Positions 1 through 7,775 of a DNA stretch of 15,000 nt are shown piece after piece (the stretch's first letter is position 1; each line of letters begins with the position of its first letter). The translations under genes and the position numbers were made by a program. Under the pieces are notes generated by a model. That model did no database searches and was not told where the DNA came from. It worked only from the letters and a program-made list of their open reading frames with translations. Source of the stretch: Glandiceps talaboti (Eukaryota; Hemichordata; Enteropneusta; Spengelidae). The DNA lies in assembly GCF_964340395.1 (NCBI RefSeq), contig NC_135563.1, forward strand, positions 5,506,922 to 5,521,921, in the 5' to 3' direction.

Positions 1-285
1 CAAACGTTTTCTTATTGAGGCGACAAAGTTTAATCTTGTTAAAAAGCAAAATCTAATTCTTGTTTACATTTGCTGTCATATCTTACTTTCTTCACAACAA
101 TCTATTGGACGGATGGAATTAGAACGTTAGGCAATCTATTGCAATCCATCATGAACACATTTTCCTTGCAGCTAAACACACAACATGCAGGTTGCCAATC
201 AGAATTAATCATTCAGCAGGCAGATGCCTGCAATGTTGTCTTAGAAACAAACATGCAGAGCAACACATCGGCCCTATCATAATAA

Positions 286-585
286 CCCCCACATCAGTAT
301 TTTATTAAGGAATCGGAGAGCAAAAGTAATGTAACTGTGCTTTTCAGTGATTTTCTTATCAGAAAGTTAAACCCGGAGGGAAGCTTCTCAACATGTAGAA
401 CTAAGGCGAGTGAAATTATAGATTGTGAATGCTTATACAACGGTTCGTTAATCATACAATGTTCGCATGATATTACATTGAAAGCCACGCTTGCGAACAC
501 GTGTTCACAGCTGACAGTTGTTTGTCATAATATAATATTGTCAATCCTCGAGGCTAACGTTATGATGACAACACTACCAAGCTGA
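286..585 (+). CDS. possible exon or decayed coding fragment, unknown product
   Basis: The frame is open for 99 codons after a tandem TAA TAA at 280-285 and ends at TGA 583-585. The same frame is also open before the double stop (43-279). The peptide reads like an extracellular domain: it has seven cysteines, including a C-E-C pair near its middle, and N-glycosylation-type sites NVT (near 328) and NGS (near 439). A splice-acceptor-like GTGCTTTTCAG lies at 337-347, so an exon could start at 348. No clear donor follows. A faint similarity to a leucine-rich-repeat N-terminal cap (paired cysteines followed by leucine-rich spacing) is too weak to name the family. There is no suitable ATG early in the frame. 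It could be an internal exon, a pseudogene remnant or chance; a frame of this length is expected a few times in A+T-rich DNA of this size. Confidence 0.15.
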   Translation, partial: PPHQYFIKESESKSNVTVLFSDFLIRKLNPEGSFSTCRTKASEIIDCECLYNGSLIIQCSHDITLKATLANTCSQLTVVCHNIILSILEANVMMTTLPS

Positions 586-1702
586 GTACAATATGTTCCA
601 AAATTCATTGATTTTATTTCACTCAAAACACATTCTATGTGGGCATGTCTCATTCTTGCGTGAGTATTTAGTTTAAGGTTACCGTTTGTAGAGATTGAGC
701 ACGATGGTTTCTCGTCTTCTGTTTCATCATTTTGACATTTTCGTTTGCATGCAACCATACAACTAATGAATACTCAATGTTGATAGACAAGCAAAATCAC
801 GAAGACTGAACTTAGAATAAGAGTCACCCTTTCAATCCAGATGACGCAAATCAGAAAGGGCGACCACTATAATGCAGTGAATACATAAGGCTCCTTACGG
901 TAGTCTGTCTTTCAATGTATTCCAAAGTTTTATTCATGGTCACAATATAATCATTATATCCTACTTAAAGGCCTGGAAAGATGACATCTCTTTTATTCGG
1001 GCATTTAAAATATCTTCACTCACGTGGAAATATAGAATTTTACCTCAATGTCTTTGGAAAAAGTCACAACCAAGTCATTTCATGAAAGTCAGCCACATTA
1101 GTGTATGTAAAAGCAGAGAACACTTTATGTGGTGACTCCTTAAATTTAACGCTTGAGTAAACCATTTCCATGGCATGTAATACCTATCAGACGTTCATTG
1201 GTTCGGCCACAAGTAGACAAAAGGTTGATTGGAATTCGGTGACTGATCATGAGGCGGATCATACTCTTTCTTCAAATACCTGTTCTCAAACGAGATGTAA
1301 AATGTGTTGTAAAGAGTATTGTAGGTATACATTGCACCCTTTTTAGGGGAATATCGTGGAGCCTGAAGCGAATATCAAGTAACTTTGTTAGATGTGGAAC
1401 CTGGTCTGGTTATCAAAATGCTCGAGAAGTATAAATAATATATCATCTTTGAGTTTGTTTTCAGTCATATATATTTGGAATAAGTAGATACTCAAAAGCA
1501 TATCAGATTATTATTATTCAATACATAATAATAACTGTTAGGGAAATAGCATACATGGTTTGTTTAAGCTGACAGACTTTTATGTTTTACGAGACTGACT
1601 ATGAGAAACCGCAGTCATGAAATAACACTTACTAGTCGCTGGCCAAACAGTTCGTAAACATCATGTTAGTTTGTCTGTAGTGAGGAGTTGATCGTTGACT
1701 CC
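586..1702. other. unannotated A+T-rich stretch
   Basis: I see no tandem repeat, RNA gene or convincing exon here. An ATG-initiated frame of 61 codons (1249-1434, plus strand) has no supporting splice, promoter or polyadenylation signals and resembles nothing I recognise. A 77-codon minus-strand frame at 525-758 overlaps the end of the preceding candidate and is also unsupported. Confidence 0.5.
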
Positions 1703-1777
1703 TGACGTCATTAATATTATTGCTAATTCGTTATGACCATGGAGTTCTATATAGAGTTGAGGTTGTCGTGTGCATTG
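1703..1777 (+). promoter_or_regulatory. candidate core promoter with CRE, TATA and initiator-like elements
   Basis: A perfect 8-bp cyclic-AMP response element palindrome, TGACGTCA, sits at 1703-1710. A TATA-like TATATAG follows at 1748-1754, and an initiator-like TGCATTG at 1771-1777 would place +1 near 1774, about 26 nt after the first T of the TATA element. The spacing matches an RNA polymerase II core promoter with a proximal CRE. An ATG frame begins about 90 nt after the inferred start. TATA-like strings are common in A+T-rich DNA, so the support is the combination and spacing. CRE binding by CREB/ATF factors is known for the motif; its use here is inferred. Confidence 0.2.
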
Positions 1778-1864
1778 TATATCTCTTAAGTTTTTTTCCT
1801 AAACTATCAACTAAACTGTGACGTTCACGAAAAGTGATTTATGAAGGCAATGAATGTTTGAAAA

Positions 1865-1972
1865 ATGAGCGGCTTGGTCATCGATCATTGCTTCCGCTTC
1901 GATGGCAAAACAAAGAAGGAGTTGTTAATGATTTATATCGTAAAATCAATATTTCATGATGTATGCTTTTAG
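1865..1972 (+). CDS. small ATG frame, possible first coding exon, unknown product
   Basis: The frame starts ATG in the context AAAAATGAG and runs 35 codons to TAG at 1970-1972, beginning MSGLVIDHCFRFDGK. It lies just downstream of the candidate promoter. A six-codon upstream frame (1841-1861) ends three bases before this ATG, which would be expected to modulate translation if the transcript is real. Within the frame, two weak GT donors (after 1939 and 1961) both fall between codons. Either could splice in phase to the candidate terminal exon at 3035-3202, giving a protein of roughly 80-90 residues. No family is recognised. Short frames of this kind arise often by chance, so the call depends wholly on the promoter-like context. 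Confidence 0.15.
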   Translation: MSGLVIDHCFRFDGKTKKELLMIYIVKSIFHDVCF

Positions 1973-2450
1973 CACAATTATTTTTTATTCATATTTACGA
2001 CGTTTTGAAAAGTAAGTGACTATTTTTGAGATAGTTTATTAGCAATACTATTTGCACCTTTAAGATCGAAATGTTGTTATGTTGTTCAAATGTTGATTTA
2101 TCTTTCTCCTTGAACATATGACATGTAAGTTGATCTAACGGGTATTTGAAACACTAACATTTATATGATCAATCCTTTAGTGCGTTAAAGGTTTTTAGTA
2201 TACAGTGCAGTGCTTCTAAAAATAAACGATTTGGCACCCAAGGTCTGTAGATAACATTGGTTTCTTAAAGTACACTGAATTTTGATATTGATCATTGTGG
2301 TTCCTTTAGGACATTAAAGTTGATGTACGTAAAAGAATACGTATCAACAGAGGCTCAAAGTTAACTTTAAAAAAAAAGTATTGTTAGTAACAGCGTTCTC
2401 CACTGATTATGCTAATGAATCAATTTAATTTATCAAATTATGTATCTGTT
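1973..2450. other. non-coding A+T-rich stretch
   Basis: Nothing recognisable apart from an isolated donor-like GTAAGT at 2124-2129. The short interval between the nearest acceptor-like AG (2064) and this donor has stops in all three frames, so it is not read as an exon. If the 1865 and 3035 candidates belong together, this is intron. Confidence 0.5.
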
Positions 2451-2457
2451 GTTTGTT

Positions 2458-2512
<55 letters not shown>

Positions 2513-2521
2513 TTGTTTGTG
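2451..2521. repeat. symmetric tetranucleotide microsatellite (GTTT)3(GTCT)11(GTTT)3
   Basis: Three GTTT units (2451-2462) are followed by eleven perfect GTCT units (2463-2506) and three GTTT units (2507-2518). The arrangement suggests an ancestral GTTT array in which a T-to-C change arose in an inner unit and was amplified by slippage. It has no coding potential. Confidence 0.95.
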
Positions 2522-3034
2522 TATTTACTTAATTAAGTTACCCATTTGTAAATATCTTATACCCAATTACTAGCAACCAACTGTCACAATACATAACCGA
2601 CAAACTCGCAAACATGAACACAAAACTGTTACAAAATACATGATTGGTAAAGTATTTTACTTATCCCAAACTGTCACACTATCAATATAGTTATCTTAAC
2701 TACATGCGAGGCTTCTAGATCTCTCTCATCTTATTATCGAACACCTCTTGAGAAATGATTCTTTGGTTGATAACTTTGGATATGGTGAAACTAAAGACTG
2801 AAGAGTAATCACACGTAAATGTTATGATTTTTTATGAAAAGAAAATTGCTTTTATTTGCATAAACTACGGAGTTTATTTTACACTCTTATTTTGTCTTTT
2901 CTTGCCACTTTTATACATTAATTTGGCTAATCCAATGATTTCATCCCTGTTTCTTGTTTGCATAAGTTTAATGAAAGTGTAATAGATTGCAAAACGGGCG
3001 TCGCTTTTTACCTCCACTAATTCTGTTATCGCAG
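2522..3034. other. non-coding stretch, possibly the 3' part of an intron
   Basis: No repeat or gene is evident in most of it. Its end carries a pyrimidine-rich tract and CAG (3005-3034), which form the acceptor of the next feature. The minus strand has an open frame of 65 codons (2874-3071) with a normal-looking basic peptide, but it lacks an ATG, starts directly after a stop, and conflicts with the better plus-strand call. Confidence 0.4.
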
Positions 3035-3202
3035 TTCCCACACTTCGCGTGCGATTCTTCAAGGGAATCAATCATTTTCACATCGCGTCAAAACGTTAAA
3101 TTGCCTACTGTTCTTTGGAAACAAGTGTTGCGGCCGGCAAATGTCACATCAGACGATATCATACAAAAACAACGCAAACTACAGATTAGAAGAGCTTACT
3201 GA
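3035..3202 (+). CDS. candidate terminal coding exon, unknown product
   Basis: This is the best coding candidate on the plus strand. A strong acceptor precedes it: a pyrimidine-rich run from about 3005, a branch-point-like CTAAT at 3017-3021, and CAG at 3032-3034. From the first base after CAG the frame is open for 55 codons to TGA 3200-3202. The peptide is mixed and hydrophilic, with segments such as ESIIFTSRQNVKLPTVLWK and a basic C-terminus (KQRKLQIRR). It has an NVT glycosylation-type site and no membrane segment or low-complexity run. The stretch is visibly richer in G+C and CpG than its flanks. A canonical AATAAA lies about 170 nt downstream. No homologous family is recognised, and the protein's function is unknown. 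Upstream exons are not certain; the 1865 ATG frame is a possible partner in phase. An overlapping minus-strand frame is the main alternative. Confidence 0.3.
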   Translation, partial: FPHFACDSSRESIIFTSRQNVKLPTVLWKQVLRPANVTSDDIIQKQRKLQIRRAY

Positions 3203-3368
3203 AAGCCTTGATTAGATTATATCCTTTGAAGATCTTCAGATAATATCATAGATTGAAAAAGAAATGCCCACTTGTCACCTAGGAAAAGCGCAGTATGGAA
3301 AGTCTTAATCTGGTTGTCATGTCAGAGGAAGCTTGTGTTCCAGACCAATACAACAAAAGCTAGTTAGA

Positions 3369-3374
3369 AATAAA
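3369..3374 (+). promoter_or_regulatory. candidate polyadenylation signal AATAAA
   Basis: A canonical AATAAA lies about 167 nt after the TGA of the candidate terminal exon and is followed by a T/G-rich stretch (about 3377-3391) suitable as a downstream element. The motif is frequent by chance in A+T-rich DNA; its position after the exon is what makes it worth listing. Confidence 0.25.
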
Positions 3375-3668
3375 GATTTGATATATGTTTGAGATAAAAC
3401 AAAATATACTTATTGGCTGGCAGAAAACACGGCGTAATTATGTTTGTGTACAGAGGGAGGATTTACGACAAGGCTGCCTGCATGTCTTCATCTCCGGTTT
3501 CCTTCTCATTCGACCACATATTATGCATATCCGAAAATCCCCCACTAACTACATATATATCTTATTGAAATGGTGAAACACGAAGACAATAATTTACAAC
3601 TGTACTAGTTACCATGAGGAAATATTGATGAATCTTTGTTTGACTTACATGTGTTCTTATTTATTGCC
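3375..3668. other. unannotated stretch before the minisatellite
   Basis: There is an ATG frame of 63 codons (3385-3576) beginning just after the AATAAA, with no splice or promoter support and no recognised similarity. I read the stretch as non-coding. Confidence 0.4.
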
Positions 3669-4453
3669 AAAGACTTAGTTATCTCTGTCTAGAGGCAGAC
3701 ACTCAAAGACTTAGGTATCCCTGTCTAGAGGCAGACACTCAAGGACGTAGTTATCTCTGTCTAGAGGCAGACACTCAATAGGTATCTGTCTAGAGGCAGA
3801 CACTCAAAGACTTAGGTATCTCTATCTAGAGGCAGACACTCAAATACTTAGTTATCTCTGTCTAGAGGCAGACACTCAAAGACTTAGGTATCTCTGTCTA
3901 GAGGCAGACACTCAAAGACTTAGGTATCTCTATCTAGAGGCAGACACTCAAATACTTAGGTATCTCTATCTAGAGGCAGACACGCAAAAGACTTAGTTAT
4001 CTCTGTCTAGAGGCAGACAATCAAAGACTTAGATATCTTTGTCTAGAGGCAGACACTCAAATACTTAGGTATCTCTGTCCAGAGGCAGAAACGCAAAGAC
4101 TTAGGTATATCTGTCTAGAGGCAGACACTCAAAGACTTAAGTATCTCAATCTAGAGGCGGGCACTCAAAGACTTAGTTATCTCTATCTAGAGACAGACAC
4201 TCAAAAACAGGTATCTGTCTAGAGGCAGATACTCAAAGACCCAGGTATCTCTGTCTAGAGGCAGACAATCAAAGACTTAGGTATCTCTGTCTAGAGGCGG
4301 ACACTCAAAGACTTAGTTATCTCTATCTAGAGACAGACACTCAAAGACTTAGTATCTCTGTCTAGAGGCAGACACTCAACGACTTAGGATCTCTGTCTAG
4401 AGACGACAGACACTCAAAGACTTAGGTATCTCTGTCTAGAGACAGACACTCAA
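3669..4453. repeat. 36-bp minisatellite, about 22 tandem copies
   Basis: The consensus unit is 36 bp with the nearly invariant core TCTAGAGGCAGACACTCAAA. I count 22 copies of the TCTAGAG (once CCAGAG) core. The core can fold as a hairpin, TGTCT-AGAGGC-AGACA. Some units carry AGAGAC in place of AGAGGC; copy 22, which also keeps CTGTCT, gives a longer CTGTCT-AG-AGACAG stem. Two units are short (near 3777-3790 and 4204-4218), each lost from the CTTAG side. Diagnostic variants are ctGtct/ctAtct, taGGtatc/taGTtatc and aaaGac/aaaTac. The unit length is a multiple of three, but stops occur in most frames and indels break the rest, so it is not a protein repeat. Copies touch directly without unique spacers, so it is not a CRISPR array. 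Confidence 0.97.
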
Positions 4454-4704
4454 GTGAACACTTTTTAAAGGTACTGGTTGTCTCGTACAACTAACCTTTT
4501 TCTTCTTGTCTTACACCATGACAATGATTTTACCATTGGCACTTTTTTGTACCATTGTCCATGTCCCATGGCGTAATGTTTGCCAGTACATCATGAAGAG
4601 GTATGACCTGTATCCACTGTGTTGAAAACACTTTAGCAATCCTCGGTACCATGTTACTCAGTTGTCACGATATATTTTCCTAAGGCAATGTCACTGTGTT
4701 TCAG
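4454..4704. other. short unannotated stretch after the minisatellite
   Basis: Unique sequence without a recognisable gene or repeat. It ends with a weak acceptor (TGTGTTTCAG, 4695-4704) that would start the next candidate exon. Confidence 0.4.
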
Positions 4705-4930
4705 GTTTGATAATGAAAATGCTTACTTGAGTTGGAAGTCAAAATACAGACAAAATTTATTAAATCTCTCAAAACCTTACTTATCAAAGGAGGACGCCCC
4801 TCCGGGAAATAAATCTCATGATTTTACATCACTTACATTACGTGCGTTTTCAGAGAAACACACTTGTGCCTCATTTGAGGATTTTAGTATGGGCCATATT
4901 AGAGTCAGCAGAAACGCATATGCAATATAG
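4705..4930 (+). CDS. weak terminal-exon candidate, unknown product
   Basis: After an acceptor-like TGTGTTTCAG the frame is open to TAG 4928-4930, about 74 codons. An ATG upstream at 4688 is in the same frame, so it could also be read as an 80-codon ATG frame. The peptide is hydrophilic and normal in composition (for example YLSWKSKYRQNLLNLSKPY, then KEDAPPGNKS), with no membrane segment, and is richer in G+C than its flanks. A donor-like GTAAAC follows the stop at 4931, but splicing there would keep the in-frame TAG, so an internal exon in this frame is unlikely. No close polyadenylation signal is visible; the nearest ATTAAA is at 5171-5176. The family is not recognised. Confidence 0.17.
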
Positions 4931-5494
4931 GTAAACTATGAATATTAATGAATCGTAAGAGCTTATTACTTTCAGTAAAAAATTCCATGGAAATTTATTA
5001 TTAATCCAACACACAAAGATCGATCGCCCCAAAATGTACGCTACCTACATTGTATGACTACGACTAACCTAGACTAGCCCCCATACGTGTTATTGACCGA
5101 ATGAATTACATTTTTGTAAACACAAATTATGCAATGTTTTATTGCTAATAACCCAGCACGCGGCTATCTCATTAAAAATACACATTAAACTAAATTAGCT
5201 CACTCGAAACGAAACTAGATCTATAGGTACTTGAAAATATATATGACTAACTCCATGCCACTATTTCCAACCAGGAATGTAGTTTGCTGGCATGGTATTC
5301 GCCCAGTCACAAGGATGTCCCAAGGATGAAAAATAGATAGCTGTAATTTTTGTTCTGACTTTTCAAATTAAAATTGATTGTTCTTCTTTCATTAAATTGT
5401 CACGATGTAATTTAATATGATTCACGAGCCTCAAGACAATGATACATTTCTATCTATTTTAATGAGAACATATTACTGTTTTGCGGCAAGTCAG
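4931..5494. other. unannotated A+T-rich stretch
   Basis: No repeat, RNA gene or exon-like interval was seen. An ATTAAA at 5171-5176 could serve the preceding candidate, but such hexamers are common here. Confidence 0.45.
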
Positions 5495-5570
5495 CTGGAA
5501 TATCATTCAAATGAGAAATAAAGCGGATACCAGGTGTTACCATGACGAGTCAGATGAAGATAAGATAAAG
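5495..5570 (+). CDS. weak internal-exon candidate, unknown product
   Basis: The interval lies between AAGTCAG (acceptor AG at 5493-5494, with T-rich sequence before it) and AAAG/GTAATT (donor at 5571-5576). One frame is open across its 76 bases, coding for a charged peptide ending RCYHDESDEDKIK. The exon would begin one base from completing a codon and end at a codon boundary. The acidic-basic composition is typical of soluble or linker regions and carries no family signature. The acceptor tract is only moderate, and short open intervals with plausible splice sites occur by chance. Confidence 0.13.
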
Positions 5571-6245
5571 GTAATTATTCTTAATTCTGTAGCTACGTAG
5601 AACCGTGGTCTTCCATACATATTTTGAGATGCTATATATTGTAAAATAAGAACTATCCTGCTGTCAGGCTCATTTCTGTCCAGTAAACTTGCATTGTTTG
5701 CTACCATCAACTTACAAATGATTTTGGGTGATCAAATAGTACCTCGGTAACTAACCTAACTTTGTTAACAGAAGCTTTTCTGCACTTGACATATGCCCGG
5801 ACATTTTTGAGAATTTCTATGGGAAAACCTCTAGTGATGACGACGTCACATTTAACGCAAGTTACTTATGTTGCCGTAACATAAATCTTAGTAGCAGTAA
5901 CCAATATATAGATATGAAAGGTATAAAGTCTGACGGAACTTTATGTTAAAATGAAATCAGTGATGTGATGTGATGTTGACTAATTTGTAACAATACTTAG
6001 ACTCCTGTAGATCAAAAGATTATCAATATTTATTTCTGATCCTTTGATAGTTGAACTTATGTTCACTAATGAAGCAATGCTCAAACTATGTGTGTGTTCA
6101 ACTACCTTCAGAAAGCGTACTATATGTATGTAAAGTCGTTATCAAAACACCAACTTGAAGGCAACATTCACAGTGTATACATGCATTGCGTACATTATTA
6201 ATGTGTAAGAAATTGATACGATTAACACAAAGTACTGGATGCAGA
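5571..6245. other. unannotated A+T-rich stretch
   Basis: Nothing recognised as coding. It holds a short GATGT-type direct repeat near 5960-5976 and a GACGTCA CRE-like half-element near 5842-5848 without TATA-like context. Confidence 0.45.
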
Positions 6246-6436
6246 TACTGTACAGTACAGTACAGTACAGTACAGTGCAGTACAGTACAGCATAGTACAA
6301 TATAGTACAGTATAGTGCAGTACAGTATAGTATATTATAGTATAGTATAATACAGTACAGGAGAGTACAGTACGGTACAGTACAGAACAGTACAATACAG
6401 TACGGTGCAGTACTGTACACTATAGTACAGTATATA
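6246..6436. repeat. degenerate pentanucleotide array (ACAGT)n
   Basis: Near-perfect CAGTA units occur from about 6250 to 6290, after which units diverge to TAGTA, GAGTA, CGGTA and TGGTA forms. The minus strand reads it as a long Tyr-Cys-Leu periodic frame (6142-6447), a product of the repeat and not a gene. TGTACA palindromes occur at both ends. Confidence 0.95.
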
Positions 6437-6545
6437 GTATAGTCCACTTTAGTCTAATCCAATACACAATCTAATCTATTCTAGTGTATTCTAGTCTAGT
6501 CCAGTCCAGTCTAGTCACGGCTAGTATAGCATTGTATAGTATAAC
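6437..6545. repeat. eroded pentanucleotide tail, CTAGT/CCAGT type
   Basis: The stretch keeps five-base periodicity with units such as TAGTC, CTAGT and CCAGT (clearest at 6479-6520), interrupted by short unique segments. It reads as a decayed continuation of the array before it. Confidence 0.7.
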
Positions 6546-7739
6546 CTGTGTTCTGCCCATGTTTTTAGTATCTTAGATATTGGGAACAAAGGCCCCTACA
6601 CAACAAAACGGATTTTTAACTACCTAATAGTGCCATCCACATGTCTTTTGAAAACATAATTACCAATTGAAATTGTAGAAAATGTTAAGTTATTTCTTTA
6701 GGGGAGGGTTTGTTCAGACAATTTGGACAGCAACAAACATAAACGTATATCATGATTATATAAATGAAACTGCTCGATTTTGAGTTTCTGTTTTCAGGCA
6801 ACAAATTCCGTTTTCAGAGCAATAAATTCAACATAAATGCACATCTACAATTGACTAAACATTAGATCTCAATCTTGTTGCCACTTGTTTCATATCTAGA
6901 TATGTTGCATCGTTGCAGTTACATTACATGTTTCTGTTTAGTCTAGCTCCTATCAACACTCCAATTTCATGACTGTATATCGACTTTATGAAAAGAAAAC
7001 AAGAACTGCTGAAAAAAGATATCCTGCCAATAAAACAGTACCAAGTGCGAAAGAAAATCTTGCAAATGATATGAAAAGTAGAAGCAAACAAACCCATGGT
7101 TTTAACACGACTGACTGTTATCTTGGTGGCCATCTTTCCTGTTCATGTACGAAGTCATGACACCGGATGTCATTGCTTAATACAAACTCGTTTATCATGA
7201 TTTACTAAAATTCAACTGCAGAACAACATAGAAGGAATTCCTTAAATATAATTTTAATTATTTTATCACTCGCTTACATGATTAGGTTACCGTGTCAGAC
7301 GTGCATCGTTGTGTCGAACCCTGTTCAGTACTAACTGGCATGCCGGTTCACATGTCAACACCATGCGACACGGTCCTCCATTAAGCATGGCTGAATCGTA
7401 ATCAAAGTACAGTTATCAGGACAATCAAACAATGAATGTCGTACCCATTCCTGCATAATTTAGTGAATAGAGCCACTGTAGCATATATATATTTCGTTTT
7501 CTCGTGACGAGCAGTGAGATGGTCAAAGATCTAGGTATTCGACATAAGACGTTACAAATCTAGTGAATATAAGGTCCCATGTTACAATTTCATTAGAGTT
7601 AGTCTTTTTGTTGCCATGTTTTATGTTATCACAGACGTAGTTTCGGGAAAGTAAACCACCGCACCGAGCCATTCTAGAATTGCGTTGTCACTGTCGAATG
7701 TCAAATATAACTTAGTTCTCTACTAATATGAGTACTCAC
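6546..7739. other. unannotated unique stretch
   Basis: No gene is recognised. An ATG frame on the plus strand (6969-7160, 63 codons) gives a lysine- and threonine-rich peptide starting MTVYRLYEKKTRTAEK. The overlapping minus strand has an ATG frame (6924-7133) in a good Kozak context (AAAGATGGCC) with a hydrophobic peptide. Both cannot be judged real on this evidence, and neither has flanking splice or polyadenylation support. ACCGTGTC at 7289-7296 and GACACGGT at 7367-7374 form an 8-bp inverted pair about 70 bases apart, and GGCATGCC lies between them at 7337-7344. Confidence 0.35.
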
Positions 7740-7757
7740 GATCGGAAGAGCGCCCAA
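7740..7757. other. short stretch resembling Illumina adapter or pUC vector sequence
   Basis: From memory, GATCGGAAGAGCG (7740-7752) matches the start of Illumina TruSeq adapter sequence for 13 bases. CGGAAGAGCGCCCAA (7743-7757) matches pUC-type plasmid sequence near the SapI site for 15 bases. Neither match extends further on either side. It lies about 20 bases before a pentanucleotide array. This could be chance, a trimming or assembly scar, or genomic sequence. Confidence 0.3.
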
Positions 7758-7775
7758 GAGCCCTGATGCGTTATC

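Noticed and set aside
2874-3071. 65-codon minus-strand frame with a plausible basic peptide
   Set aside because: It has no ATG, starts right after a stop with only a poor acceptor, and overlaps the better supported plus-strand exon.
3669-4453. CRISPR-like array with 36-bp periodicity
   Set aside because: The 36-bp units are directly contiguous with no unique spacers, variants are shared between units, and there are no cas-like genes. It is a minisatellite.
1865-4930. Shared CFRFD residues in the frames at 1865 and 4688
   Set aside because: The match is five residues long, the surrounding residues and codons differ, and in the second frame the residues straddle a proposed splice acceptor. 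It is likely coincidence.
6142-6447. 101-codon minus-strand frame rich in Tyr, Cys and Leu
   Set aside because: It is a translation of the ACAGT pentanucleotide array.
7281-7400. Possible tRNA or SINE (GGTTCGA box-B-like string on the minus strand near 7314-7320)
   Set aside because: Box B lacks its terminal CC, no box A lies at the proper distance, and no cloverleaf can be drawn.
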